DNA from: UTCFX2 sp963788305
GTDB taxonomy: Bacteria > Chloroflexota > Anaerolineae > Anaerolineales > UBA4823
Assembly (NCBI GenBank): GCA_963788305.1
Contig: CAWBGK010000003.1
Span: forward strand, 62,001-126,000
Reading direction: 5' to 3'
DNA length: 64,000 bases
Positions 10,713-20,698 of the stretch are shown in pieces. The notes under the pieces were generated by a model, which saw nothing but the letters and a program-made list of their open reading frames with translations, searched no databases and was not told the origin of the DNA. Every line of letters begins with the position of its first letter. Within the stretch, counting starts at the first letter, position 1. The position numbers and the translations under genes were made by a program.

Positions 10713-11521
10713 AGCTTACTCCTCTGATTCTCTGCAGCCATTTTTTCTATCATCTGGCGAACTGAAACCAGCTCATTTTTCACGAGTTCAAGTTCTTGTT
10801 CGACTGTTAGCGATGTTTCTGTACCGGGTTCTTCCTCCTCAGTGGGGGCAGAGGAACCTACCAGCAGGCTCGCAAGGATGCTGGCCAGGGCGCCGATGAT
10901 CCCGACGCCCATAAACATGATGAACATCGCGGTAATCCGTCCCGCGGTAGTGACCGGGTAGTAATCGCCGTAACCCACCGTGGTGATGGTCACAATCGAA
11001 TACCATAACGCATCGCTTCCGGTAGTAATCTTTGCATCCGGCGATTGGCTCTCGAACTGGAGCACGAGCACGCTGGCGACGGTCAGAACCAGGATCGTCA
11101 ACAGGATCGTGATGAAACCTGCGTACTGGCTGCGGTGTTCGAGCACATCCTTTACCAGCGCTTTTTTGTTTTCGCCGCGCAGCAGGCGAGTGATGCGCGC
11201 AAATCGGCTCAGGCGGGCCAGGCGTAAGAGGCCGCCGTATTTCGTGATCCCAAACGAAGGGATCGAGCCGAGCAGGTCGAGCCAGCCCCGCTGGCGGATA
11301 AAGTAATCCCGTTTGCTTGGGGCCGATTTATAGTTGAGATAGAAATCGATCAGGAAAATGAGGCATATCAGGTTGTCATAAACTGAAAGCAGCTGGCGGG
11401 TAGCGTCCGAAATCGGCATCAGCATCACCACCATCACTGCCAGCGAAAGGACAGTCAGGACGAGGATAAAGATGTTATACGCATTGCTGTGCCGGCGAGG
11501 GGAAGCAGTCTCCTGTGTCAT
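10709..11521 (-). CDS. Voltage-gated-type potassium channel (six-helix)
   Basis: Intact 270-residue ion channel. Four hydrophobic helices precede the pore. The fourth region has regularly spaced Arg residues (LARLSRFARITRLLRG), a voltage-sensor pattern. The pore carries the K+ selectivity filter TITTVGYGDYYP, followed by the final helix (FIMFMGVGIIGALASIL). The C-terminus is Glu-rich and likely coiled coil (about residues 225-268). Its ATG overlaps the stop of a small upstream frame (ATGA at 11518-11521) and it overlaps clc downstream by 4 nt, so it belongs to a tight operon. Confidence 0.9.
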   Translation of the reverse strand: MTQETASPRRHSNAYNIFILVLTVLSLAVMVVMLMPISDATRQLLSVYDNLICLIFLIDFYLNYKSAPSKRDYFIRQRGWLDLLGSIPSFGITKYGGLLRLARLSRFARITRLLRGENKKALVKDVLEHRSQYAGFITILLTILVLTVASVLVLQFESQSPDAKITTGSDALWYSIVTITTVGYGDYYPVTTAGRITAMFIMFMGVGIIGALASILASLLVGSSAPTEEEEPGTETSLTVEQELELVKNELVSVRQMIEKMAAENQRSKL

Positions 11522-11845
11522 AGGATAAATCCGCCTTTGACTATATTAAAGGAACCAAGGCTCAGCAGCAAGAACAACACCAATTCCCGGCAACCGCCGC
11601 AATGCCTGCTAGCGCAGCAGCCCGACGCCGTTGCGGCGTCTGCCAACACCACCGACAGGGCCTGGGGGATTTGGTCCACGGCCAACTCCGCCGACAGGTC
11701 CCGGGGGATTTCCACGGCCAACCCCGCCGACAGGGCCAGGCGGATTCGGTCCACGACCAACCCCGCCGACGGGTCCGGGGGGATTTCCAGCGCCAACCCC
11801 GCCAACGGGACCAGGGGGATTCGGCCCTCTTCTACGTGGTGACAT
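11518..11845 (-). CDS. Small Pro/Gly tandem-repeat protein with hydrophobic C-terminus, probable frameshift
   Basis: The start ATG at 11845 has an excellent AGGAGG site 6 nt upstream (CTCTTTTCAAGAGGAGGTAACATT). The first frame encodes an Arg-rich start, then five alternating 13- and 12-residue units (GPNPPGPVGGVGR / GNPPGPVGGVGR), and stops at 11609. In the adjacent frame the sequence continues through a Cys-rich patch to ELVLFLLLSLGSFNIVKGG. Its stop overlaps the K+ channel ATG as ATGA, suggesting the C-terminal frame is also translated and that one indel separates the two. It lies just downstream of a DUF6325 gene, the position held by a SHOCT-domain protein in the second DUF6325 locus (20699-20994). 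The repeat protein matches no family I can name. Confidence 0.5.
11645..11838. repeat. GC-rich tandem repeat, about 36/39 bp alternating units
   Basis: Five units alternate between 36 and 39 bp and share a core reading on the plus strand as CCGCCGACgGGnCCnGGGGG followed by ATT(T/C). The combined 75-bp period is a multiple of three and contains no stops in most frames. As a result several frames on both strands stay open (Pro/Gly-rich on minus, Pro/Thr/Gly-rich on plus). The minus frame has the ribosome binding site and start. Confidence 0.8.
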
Positions 11846-11903
11846 AATGTTACCTCCTCTTGAAAAGAGATGATTGACGAGTATTGATCTTCAGAGTCCT
11901 GCG

Positions 11904-12329
11904 CTATTCCGCAGCAAGTCCCTGTTCGTACTGCTCGACCACTTCAGGAGCAATCTGTACGCGCTCCACCAGCTGGCCGCCAGCATCAAGGACAGCTTTG
12001 CGGAGACCTGCAACCCATAGATTTTCCCACAAGATGAGCATCGCCGCTGAACCCTCGGGGAGTTTGCTTGCCGCGATCTGCAGGTCGTCATTCGTAAAAA
12101 GGCTGGAAACATGCTCGCCTATGGGGACGAACATCGCGTACGACTCGGGATCGAGATCGTTGAGCTCGACGGTGCGTAAGTTGCCGTCTTCCTCTTTTTG
12201 GATGAAGACGATGTCAATAAAGCGCACGATGCCGCGAGCGGCCAGATCCAGTAGCTCGGGGACGATCTTGCCTGTGGGCTTGGCGTCCTCGAATTTTATC
12301 AAGGCATATTCCAGTGGAAGGTCGAACAT
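11904..12329 (-). CDS. DUF6325 family protein, copy 1
   Basis: Intact 141-residue acidic soluble protein. The pattern of an N-terminal LEYALIKFEDAKPTGKI strand, then ELLDLAARGIVRFIDIVFIQK and a C-terminal AAMLILWENLWVAGLRKAVLDAGG segment matches DUF6325, whose function is unknown. DUF6325 genes commonly neighbour small SHOCT-type proteins. Here the partner position is taken by the Pro/Gly repeat protein. A long inverted repeat (12347-12385) lies just upstream. Confidence 0.75.
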   Translation of the reverse strand: MFDLPLEYALIKFEDAKPTGKIVPELLDLAARGIVRFIDIVFIQKEEDGNLRTVELNDLDPESYAMFVPIGEHVSSLFTNDDLQIAASKLPEGSAAMLILWENLWVAGLRKAVLDAGGQLVERVQIAPEVVEQYEQGLAAE

Positions 12330-12346
12330 TGTCTGACTCCTTTTGT

Positions 12347-12385
12347 GATTACCCGAAGGGTTCTTTAGAAGCCCTTCGGGTAATC
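12347..12385. terminator. 14-bp perfect hairpin between arylsulfatase and DUF6325
   Basis: GATTACCCGAAGGG and its exact complement CCCTTCGGGTAATC flank an 11-nt loop. It lies between the arylsulfatase stop (12408) and the DUF6325 start (12329). It has no long U tract on the minus strand, so it may be a terminator for the sulfatase gene or a leader structure/RNA-stability hairpin for the downstream operon. Confidence 0.6.
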
Positions 12386-12407
12386 ATGGTTACTGTCGCA
12401 TCTGTTA

Positions 12408-14772
12408 CTACTGCCGCATCATGGCGATCTTCATCTCAGCTTCACTATCCTGGATCAGCTCGCCGGACAGGTCCATCGTGACACACTTGATTTTACCGGT
12501 GAAGGTAAACGCATCACTGTAGTCATCCGGCGCCACACAATCGCCGCCGTCATAGCCGCAGGTCAAACCTTCGCTTCCCCACATGTTCAGGATCGAGAAC
12601 GGCATGTCGATGTGGGCAACCAGTTTCTGGTTGATGTAGAGCTGGCCGCGCGCCGGCACACCTTTTCCCTGGGCGGGGTCGGGCTTGCCGGTCGGCTCGA
12701 ACTCATAACGCAGCTCGACTTCGCCTTCCGGAATCGTCTCACTGGAATGCAGCCAGAACCTGTCCCGGCCCAGGTGGTTATAAAGGAAGTGGAGCCTCTG
12801 GTCCTTGACGAAGAAGGTGTATCCGCCAGTGTTGCCGCCCTGGGCCAGCAAGATGCCCTGTGCGCCACCCTTGGGGATCACCACCTCGGCTGTGATGCTC
12901 CAGGGCCGGTTGTAGGTCTTGGGCGAGGCGGTAAACGGGACCGGCGACCCACCCGGGTAAAAGATAAATTTTTTCCGCGGTTTGGCAATGGTCGGGCGCT
13001 CCACGTTGAGGCGTTGAATAGCGGTGCCGTCGATCGGCAGCACCTGGTACTTGCCCGCTTCGGCCCACCAGCGGCCGATCAGCTCAATCAGCTTGTTGCG
13101 GTGTTCAGCGGCCAGGTTGTGGGTTTCGGAATAGTCCTCGTCCAGGTGGTACAGCTCCCAGTCGTGGGTCTCGATATCCAGGAGTACCTGGTTATCGATG
13201 GGGTTTCCAAACCGGCGACCTTTCTTGGCGGCCTCGGTGAAATTTGGACCCGGCCAGGGGCAGACCGCCCGCCAGCCGTCGTGATAGATAGAACGATGGC
13301 CGAACATCTCGAAATACTGGGTGTGGTGATTGCTGGGTGCTTTTACGTCATCGAAGGTATGGGCGAAACTGATCCCATCGATGGGCGCCTGGGTCACGCC
13401 GCGGATGTTATTCGGCGCTTCCATGCCAAGGGCTTCCAAAACTGTCGGGACGAAGTCGATGACGTGTCCGTAATGAGGTCTAATCTCGCCTTTTGCCTGG
13501 ATACCCTTCGGCCAGGAGACGATGCACGGGTCGGTCGTGCCTCCCCGGTAGGTCTCGCGCTTCCAGCGGCGGAAGGGTGTATTGCCGGCATTTGCCCAGC
13601 CCCAGGGATAGTGGTTGTTGGTCTCGATGCCGCCCAGCTTATCGAGCATCTTAAAGTTGTCCTCGAGCGATTCCTTCACGTTGTTGAAGAAGAACATCTC
13701 GTTGAGCGATCCTACCGGCCCGCCCTCCGAGCTGGCGCCGTTGTCGGAGACGACCATGATCAGCGTATTGTCCAGCTCGCCGATATCTTTCAGGAATTCG
13801 AGGATGCGCCCGAAGTGGTGGTCGGTGAAGCTGACGAAGCCGGCATAGACCTCCATGAACCGGGCATACAGCCGCTTGACGTCAGCCGGCAGCGTATCCC
13901 AAACCGGCACATCCGGGTCGTGCGCCGACAGCTCGGTGCCCGGCGGGATGATGCCCATCTCGAGCTGGCGCTTGTGGACGACCTCGCGATATTTATCCCA
14001 GCCCATATCGAATTTACCCTTGTACTTGTCCGCCCACTCTTGGGGAACATGATGCGGGGCATGCCCAGCTCCCGTGGCGTAATACATGTAGAAGGGCTTG
14101 TCCGGCGCGTTGACGTGCGCATCCTGGATAAATTCAATGGCTTTATCGGCCAGGTCGCTGCTCAGGTGGTAGCCCTCCTTTGGCGTGCTAGGCGCTTCCA
14201 CGGTGTGGTTGTCGTAGGTCAGCTCGGGGAACCACTGGTTGGTTTCGCCGCCCAGGAAGCCGTAATAACGTTCGAAGCCGCGCCCGAGTGGCCAGCGGTC
14301 GTAGGGTCCGGCTGCAGTGGTGTGTTCGGGGGGCGTCAGGTGCCACTTCCCGATGCAAAAGGTGTTATAGCCTTCTTGCAGCAGCATCTCGCTGAGCATC
14401 CCTCTGTCGAAGGGCAGGATGCCGTTGTAGCCGGGATAGCCGGTGGAGGTCTCAGTAATCGAGGCCAGCCCGATCGAGTGGTGGTTGCGCCCGGTCAGGA
14501 TGCAGCCTCGCGACGGCGAGCACAGCGCCGTGGTGTGCACATTGTTGTAGCGCAAGCCGTTGGCGGCCAGGCTGTCCAGTACGGGCGTCTCGACCAGCCC
14601 GCCGAAGCAGGACAGCTGCCCGTAGCCGACGTCGTCCAGCACGAAGAAGAGCACGTTGGGCGCGCCCTCCGGGGGGCGCGGCGCCTCCGGCCAAGCCGGC
14701 GAGGACTTCCTCTGTCGTGCGCCCGATCACCCCTGTGAAGGGGGTCCCATCTTTGTAAATCTTGATTGCCAT
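12408..14772 (-). CDS. Arylsulfatase (formylglycine-dependent), large, one frameshift
   Basis: Sulfatase of about 788 residues after repair. It begins MAIKIYKDGTPFTGVIGRTTEE. An extra base near 14705-14712 shifts the frame, after which the sequence continues SSPAWPEAPRPPEGAPNVLF and VLDDVGYGQLSCFGG (metal Asp pair). The catalytic CSPSRGCILTGRN is of Cys type and needs formylglycine maturation. IGKWHLTP and later VSDNGASSEGG (Asp-Asn metal ligands) follow. The last ~180 residues form a beta-rich C-terminal domain typical of the long arylsulfatases similar to PF00884 proteins from marine and Mycobacterium groups. It could be matured by the anSME at 544-1850. A 708-residue plus-strand ORF opposite it is a high-GC shadow. 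Confidence 0.88.
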
Positions 14773-14826
14773 GAATTTTCTCCTTTTTATCTCGTTACTA
14801 GATTTTTCCTTATACAGTAGGTACCG

Positions 14827-14863
14827 CCGGGATGCTGAGGGACGAAAACCGTCAGCACCCCGG
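14827..14863. terminator. Hairpin downstream of SH3b lipoprotein
   Basis: CCGGGATGCTGA pairs with TCAGCACCCCGG (one mismatch) around a 13-nt loop. It lies between the stop of the minus-strand lipoprotein gene (14879) and the start of the arylsulfatase (14772), where a terminator is expected. No strong U tract follows. Confidence 0.45.
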
Positions 14864-14878
14864 TGAAGAAATGAACCA

Positions 14879-16579
14879 CTAGTACGGTGTTGCTACTGGA
14901 CCCGTGTAAGGGACTACGTAGTTGCCGGAGATCCAGCCGATCCCGCCAGGCAGAACCGGGATGACCACTGAGAGCCATTCACCGCTCTTGCCGGTCACCT
15001 GCAAGACTACCCCGGCAGATATTTTGCCGTAGGAAGGATATTCGTTGCCCGGACCGGCGCGCACGTTGAGCGGCTCGACGGTAATAACCCAGGTACCGGT
15101 CGGAGCCGAGGGCGGCGGGGGTACCTCGACAGGCGGAGGCGGAGGCGGCGCTGCCACTACCGGGACGTTCGCAGTGTTGACGGCGTTGGTGTAATCGCCC
15201 GATACCCAGGCAAGCCCGTCCGCCGAGACAGATGTCTGGACGCGCACCTGCCACCAGCCGCCATCCTGGCTGACGCCGGCAATCTCGGCGCTCTGCCCGG
15301 GCTGAGCTACACCCAGGACCGGATAGTCGGTGCTCGGTCCGGTGCGGACGTTCACGGCTGTCGTGGCGGTCGCCATCGGGGCGCCTGCAGTGGACGGAGG
15401 CGGTACGGGTGCACTCGCCGGCGCGGGCGGCGCCTTGATCACCGGCGCGTTCTCAGTGTTCTTCGCCTGCACCAGGGATGCCTGCACCCAGGCGAAACCG
15501 TTCGTGATGACCTGCGGGTTCACCCGCACTACCCAGTATGCGCCGTCCTCGCTGCGGCCGATCACCAGCGCGGTCTGACCGGGCTGAGCAATGCCATAAG
15601 CCGGGTAGGTTTCCCCGGGTCCCATGCGCGCGTAGACGGGCTCCAGGACGGTTGCCTGAGGGTCATCCGGTCCCGGCGCCACAGGCTCCACCGTCGGCGG
15701 GACGGGCGGAGCGGGCATCACCGGGACACCTTCGGCAGCGCTGACGGTGACAAACTGGGCAGAAGCCCAGCCTCTCCCGGTCGGGGAAACCGGCATGTTC
15801 AGCGCCCACCACATGCCATCTTCGCTCTTGCCAACAACCGACGACAGAGCGCCAGGCTGCATCACACCAAAGATCGTGTAGTTCTCGCCCGGTCCGCTGC
15901 GTAAATTAACTGCCGTGTTCGTCTGAGCGGAGGGGGTATTCGGCGCAGGTGTGGGCAGTATCGCGATCGGGAGCATCTGGAATGTCATGACCGATTTCTG
16001 GTCTGCAGACGAGAGCACGAGCGCGCCCTGTGAAAATCCGTAGGTAGCCGTCAGTCCAAGCTGAGCCATGAAGGCATCCGCCTGCGAGTCTTCCGGGCAA
16101 GCCATCAGGGTGGTGGGGCCCATCACGATTGTCATGCTGTTACCTTCCCCAACCGTGTAGGTCGCCAGCACCGTGTTGCAGTCCGCCTTGATCGGCAGGC
16201 TGCCATCCACATTGAAGGTGACCTGGTAGCGGCTGGGATCGCCCACCGGGGTGACCTCTTCCCCAGATTGGCTGGCAGTCCACTGCCAGACGGCGCCTGT
16301 CAGCGCCGGGGTATAGACCACGGCAGCCGGTATCGGCTCAGCAGCAGGGGGTGCGGTGGGTGCCGGAGGCGCGGTCGGCGGCGGGGGCTGAGTTGGCGCG
16401 GGCGGCTGCGCCGCCATCGTGGCTGCGACCGATGCATCCACGGTAGCCTGATTGTCCACAGGTACAGGTGTGGGCTGTGCAGGCGCCTGGGTCGGTGCAG
16501 GCAGCTGGGTGGCTGTCGGCGCACAGGCCGACAGCACGAATGCGATTAAAATCAATAGTGTTAGTCCAACTTTTCTCAT
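14879..16579 (-). CDS. Lipoprotein with META-like domain and four SH3b repeats
   Basis: Exported lipoprotein of 566 residues. The chosen start (16579) begins MRKVGLTLLILIAFVLSAC, giving a signal peptide with lipobox LSAC; an upstream extension in frame would destroy this. A Pro/Thr-rich linker with ATVDASVAATMAAQPPAPTQ follows. Next comes a META/HslJ-like domain (about residues 95-210; WQWTASQSG, ADCNTVLATYTV, MGPTTLMACPED). Four bacterial SH3 domains each have a R-[ST/MG]-GPG/GPS-x-x-YP core (e.g. VNVRTGPSTDYPVLGVAQPG). SH3b domains usually bind peptidoglycan or envelope ligands. It is related in linker and SH3b sequence to the gene at 17182-18583. Confidence 0.85.
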   Translation of the reverse strand: MRKVGLTLLILIAFVLSACAPTATQLPAPTQAPAQPTPVPVDNQATVDASVAATMAAQPPAPTQPPPPTAPPAPTAPPAAEPIPAAVVYTPALTGAVWQWTASQSGEEVTPVGDPSRYQVTFNVDGSLPIKADCNTVLATYTVGEGNSMTIVMGPTTLMACPEDSQADAFMAQLGLTATYGFSQGALVLSSADQKSVMTFQMLPIAILPTPAPNTPSAQTNTAVNLRSGPGENYTIFGVMQPGALSSVVGKSEDGMWWALNMPVSPTGRGWASAQFVTVSAAEGVPVMPAPPVPPTVEPVAPGPDDPQATVLEPVYARMGPGETYPAYGIAQPGQTALVIGRSEDGAYWVVRVNPQVITNGFAWVQASLVQAKNTENAPVIKAPPAPASAPVPPPSTAGAPMATATTAVNVRTGPSTDYPVLGVAQPGQSAEIAGVSQDGGWWQVRVQTSVSADGLAWVSGDYTNAVNTANVPVVAAPPPPPPVEVPPPPSAPTGTWVITVEPLNVRAGPGNEYPSYGKISAGVVLQVTGKSGEWLSVVIPVLPGGIGWISGNYVVPYTGPVATPY

Positions 16580-16694
16580 TCTGTTCCATCCGTTTCTAAC
16601 TTTATGGTCTATCCGTCCCTTGCAAACCGGAGGTTCATGTCGGCAGGGACAACAAAGTGCAATCCAGGTCATGATGGTGCCTTTAGACGTCTGT

Positions 16695-17081
16695 TTACTT
16701 CACTTCGAATGACTTCTTAACGCCTGGCAGCATCATGTAGATCAAAATAACTGTGTTGAGCAAGAAGCTGACGCCGGCATCCGAAAATGTTCCTTCACCC
16801 AGCGAAACGGTGAATCCCACGATCAGGTTGAAGAGCGTGATCACCACCAGGAATAGCCAGGCCTGCTTGTCGACATTCCAGAGCATCTTCACCAACCAGA
16901 TATAGACCCACACCATCAAAGCCCACATCAAGAAGGACCAGAAATTGAATGCAAACAGCTTAAAGGGACCAATCACAAACGGAATGAGCCCCAACGCTTG
17001 CAGAGCGTGGATGCCTGCCAGGACGCCGGCTAACGCTGCCAGAACGGCCAATACAGTGACACCAAACGGACGATTTTTCAT
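16695..17081 (-). CDS. Small four-helix membrane protein, unknown family
   Basis: A 128-residue polytopic protein. The start at 17081 (MKNRPFGVTVLAVLAALAG) is preceded by AGGAG 7 nt upstream, better than the in-frame ATG 7 codons earlier. Four hydrophobic segments are separated by short loops, with a basic tail PGVKKSFEVK. I do not recognise the family. It lies between two related SH3b lipoproteins on the same strand. Confidence 0.7.
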   Translation of the reverse strand: MKNRPFGVTVLAVLAALAGVLAGIHALQALGLIPFVIGPFKLFAFNFWSFLMWALMVWVYIWLVKMLWNVDKQAWLFLVVITLFNLIVGFTVSLGEGTFSDAGVSFLLNTVILIYMMLPGVKKSFEVK

Positions 17082-17181
17082 GTTATTTCTCCTAATGAAC
17101 AAGAGTATTAATTGTGATGGTTTGAGTTATCCAAAAACTGTCTCATCAAACCTTGCCTGAAATCCTGTTGTTCCCTCAAGC

Positions 17182-18583
17182 CTACATCTGGGGGAGCGAA
17201 GAGGGATCAAAAGGCTGTAAATATGCTGCGCTCACCCAGCCAATCCCTGATGGAACCGGAGCCACAACGGCAACCCAGGCGCCATCCTGGCTGATCCCCA
17301 CTGCTTGCAGCGGCGTACCCATTGGTACCTTGCCGTAGCTGGGGAACTCATTCCCCGGACCAGCGCGCACAGTTGACCGGTTCGGTCGTCTGGACGACCA
17401 AAGAGCCAGTTTCTGGTGGTGCAGGGACGATATCTTCAGGCAGAGCAGGAGGTTGAACTACGGGCAGATCCACAGGCGTTGTGCCCTGCAGGGTTACATA
17501 GGTCGCGCTCACCCACCCTGTCCCATCAGGAGAGTAGGTCGTTGGGATTGTGACGACGTACCAACCTCCGTCCGGGCTGATCCCGGTGACAGGCGCCGAA
17601 GCGCCTGTGGGAGCTACGCCATAGACAGGAAAGTCCGTGCTGGGTCCGCTGCGCACGTTCACATTCGTGGTAGCGGTTGCGCTGGGTGCGCCCGAGGCAG
17701 GCGGGACCGGCTCTACCGTCGGCGCGCTGGGCGGCGGCGCCGAGGAGGGGTAATAGGCGTCATCTAACGTCCAGACTTTAAGTTCCTCGTAACGAGAGAT
17801 GAAAGGATTTGAGCTGCTGGCATTGACAAAGTAGCCCAGATCACCTGCTTCCAAGAATGTGGGATCCGCCGCGCTAGCCAGGTATTTCCCATTTGCGAAA
17901 AGCTGATAGTCTCCCCCATAGGCAGCCACACCCAGGCGATTAGCATCACCAGCGTTGGTCAGGATAGTCTCCGAGCTGGTTGGCGCGATTAAATCCGTGA
18001 CGCTGCCGCCCGAAACCCGCTTCAGGCTGTACTGGCCCGCACAGCTCAGGCTGAACAGGTAACCGCTGCTCGAATCTGGCGAACGGAAAAGCAGGCCGAA
18101 CTGATCCCCCGCTGCACACAAATCCGGCATCACTGTCGTCGTCTCAATGTAGAAATCCTGGATTTGCGGCCAGGAAGTCGTCCAGCAGTAGATCCCCGCC
18201 ACTCCGTTGGCCGCCATGACAAACTGCCCTCCCGCGATTTCCGTGAGGAAGCACATGGTCGCCATCGGAGCGAAGTTCACAGCGGCATCGAAAGTGTCAA
18301 TCCCGTCAGGAGTGCCTAGCTCCAGAGCAGGATCTCCGGCTTCCAATGTCGGTGTTGGCTCGGCCGTCGGGGCTTCAGTGGGAGCCTCGGTAGGAGCAGG
18401 CGGTTGGGTCGGCGGTGGGGGCTGGGTTGGCGCCGGGGGTTGCGCCGCCATCGTGGCTGCCACAGCAGCATCGACGGTAGCCTGGTCGTCCACCGGCGGC
18501 TGCGTCGGCGCCGGAGCAGGCTGGCAAGCTGCCAGCAGGGTTATGATCAGGATCATCGATAGGATATGAATTAACTTAGTCAT
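17182..18583 (-). CDS. Lipoprotein with LamG-like region and SH3b repeats, one frameshift
   Basis: The start at 18583 has GGAGG 7 nt upstream and encodes MTKLIHILSMILIITLLAAC, a signal peptide and lipobox. A Pro/Thr linker containing ATVDAAVAATMAAQPPAPTQ is nearly identical to that of the lipoprotein at 14879-16579. A beta-rich region (about residues 95-270, with FYIETTTVMPDLCAAGDQFG and NRLGVAAYGGDYQLFANGK) resembles concanavalin-like/3-keto-disaccharide hydrolase folds. SH3b domains follow (VNVRSGPSTDFPVYGVAPTG). The frame breaks at about 17365 inside TTEPVN(VRAGPGNEFPSYGKV); the last SH3b domain continues in the 17182-17370 frame. Confidence 0.8.
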
Positions 18584-18613
18584 TGTCTTCCTCCAGTTGG
18601 TTTAGTTTGGAAA

Positions 18614-20348
18614 TCATCCACCAGTACTTTGCTCAGTTGTTATCCCAAAGCGAGCGTGATATGCCGTCACCGCGGCGCGAACTGAGATATAGATGTTGTC
18701 TTTGCCAAGCCGTTTTGTCAGTCCTGTCGCCAGCAGAAGGTCACGCAGCGGTTCGTTCGCCCGTGCAATCCACAATTCCACGCCCATCCGCTCCAGGTCT
18801 GCGTCCAAATTCTCCAGCGCTTCTGCCGCGGTTGAATCGAAATCGCTGATAGCTTCAGCGTCAAATATGACACATTTCAAGCCCTCACCGGCGTTGGCGA
18901 TCAGCTCCTCCATGCGCTCTGTAAAATACGCCGCGTTCGCAAACACGAGCGGCGCGTCGAAACGATATACGATCAAGCCAGGCTCGGTCAGCGCGGTTTC
19001 CTTGTCGGCGACGCCTCGATACACCGTGCCTCCGCTCGCGTCCATATCGTCCAACAGCGCATCATGCGGCTTCGAGATGTGAAGCAGGATGTTGATCAGC
19101 GAAAGCAGCACAGCCACGAGAATGCCCTGTAAGATGCCAACGGTGAGCACGCCGATCGCTGTCACCACAGCCAGCCAAAACTCGAGCGCGCTGCACCCGC
19201 CTTAAAAAGCGAAACGCAGCCACATCAATCAAACCGAACGAAGCGACGATGATGATTGAACCCAGCACAACGGAAGGTAGCGGCGCAAGCAGCGGTGTGA
19301 AAAAGAGCAAAAAAACAATGATGAGCACGGCTGCGATCAGCCCGACCCACTGCGATTTGCCGCCCATCTGGTCGGCGACCGTCGTGCGCGAGGCGCTGGT
19401 TCCTGCGGGAAATCCAGTCAATAAGCCTGCGCCGATATTGGCCATGCCGATCGCGATGAATTCCTGGTTAGCGTCGATCTTCTGGCCGTGTCTCACTGCA
19501 AAGACGCGCCCTGTCAGGACACCATCCGCATAAATCAGGATCGTGAGCGCCAGGGCAGCAGGCAGCAGTGCAAAGACATCCGCCAGGCTGAAAGCCGGGA
19601 TCGACAGCTTCGGCAGTCCGGCTGGCACCTCGCCGACGATCGCGACGCCTTTCGATTGCAGGTCATAGACTGCAGAGATCATGATGCCGGCTACGACGAC
19701 GATAAGCGGGCCGGGTAAGGCTCGATTCACGCGGCGAATGATGATCAGCGCGGTAATGCAGATGATGCCAATTGCGAATGTGAGCAGGTGGGTTTCATCG
19801 AGGCGGCTGATCAGCTCAGCGATCTGTCGAAAGAACTGGTCGCTCTCGAGCTTGAAGCCGAATATCTTGCCCAGCTGGCTTGCGATGACGATCAAAGTGG
19901 TGCCAAAGATGTAGCCGACCAGGATCGGCTTGGACAGCAGGTTGGTGATGAACCCCAACTTCGCTGCACTCGCGAGCAGCATCAGGATGCCGACCAGGAT
20001 CGCGGCCAGCGCGGCCAGCGCGGCATAGCGAACCGGGTCGCCGCCTGCCAGCGGTGCAACGGCGGTTGCGGCCATGATCGCAGTTGTCGCTTCAGGTCCC
20101 GCGATCAGCTGTTTGGATGTGCCAAATAGGGCGTACATCACCATCGCGCCGAGGGCGACGTACAGCCCTGCAACCGGGGTGACGCCGGCAAGATCACCAT
20201 ATGCCATCGCTGATGGCACGAGGATCGCAAAGACCGTGACCGCCACAACCAGCTCGCTGCGTAGGAGTGCAGGATTCAGCCCCTTGAATAGGACAAGACC
20301 CGGAATGAAGCGTGCAATACCTTTGGAAGGCGGTATTGGGGCGTTCAT
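18614..20348 (-). CDS. SulP family anion transporter with STAS domain, copy 2, one frameshift
   Basis: Second SLC26/SulP permease, about 575 residues after repair. The N-terminal frame (19062-20348) has FIPGLVLFKGLNPALLRSEL, the signature VPSAMAYGDLAGVTPVAGLY and most membrane helices. The end of the permease and the STAS domain are in the 18614-19168 frame (IFDAEAISDFDSTAAEALEN). The two frames meet around 19165-19200 in the last membrane helices. It shares its architecture, but not close sequence, with the SulP gene at 7663-9429. Confidence 0.82.
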
Positions 20349-20698
20349 CAGCGCTTCGGTACAGAAAGCCGGGCAATAGTTCTGAAGAATTCAACATGCG
20401 GCATGATGCGAAACCTCCAAAATCACGGATGACTTTATTGCAGCCAGCAGGTTGGCGGGTCGGAATGCACCGGCTCACCCGGTTCGATCCCTTTTCGAGT
20501 TCCTCCGCTGGGGGGATAAACCGTTTCTATTTTCGAATGCGAACGATTGTCGTTGCAACAGCCGGTCGCCTGGTCGGCAAGCCTTCCTCGCATACCATGA
20601 GAATAAGGCTTGCCCCGACCAGGAACAAAACCATCGAATTCATAACCACCAACATACCTGACTCGAAAAAAGCTGTTTTCTCGTCAGGACGAATTCGC

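Noticed and set aside
11645..11838. CRISPR-like array
   Set aside because: The units are contiguous and coding-like without unique spacers.
12612..14738. 708-codon plus-strand ORF opposite the arylsulfatase
   Set aside because: It is the antisense of a clear sulfatase in GC-rich DNA, lacks an RBS and any recognisable domain.
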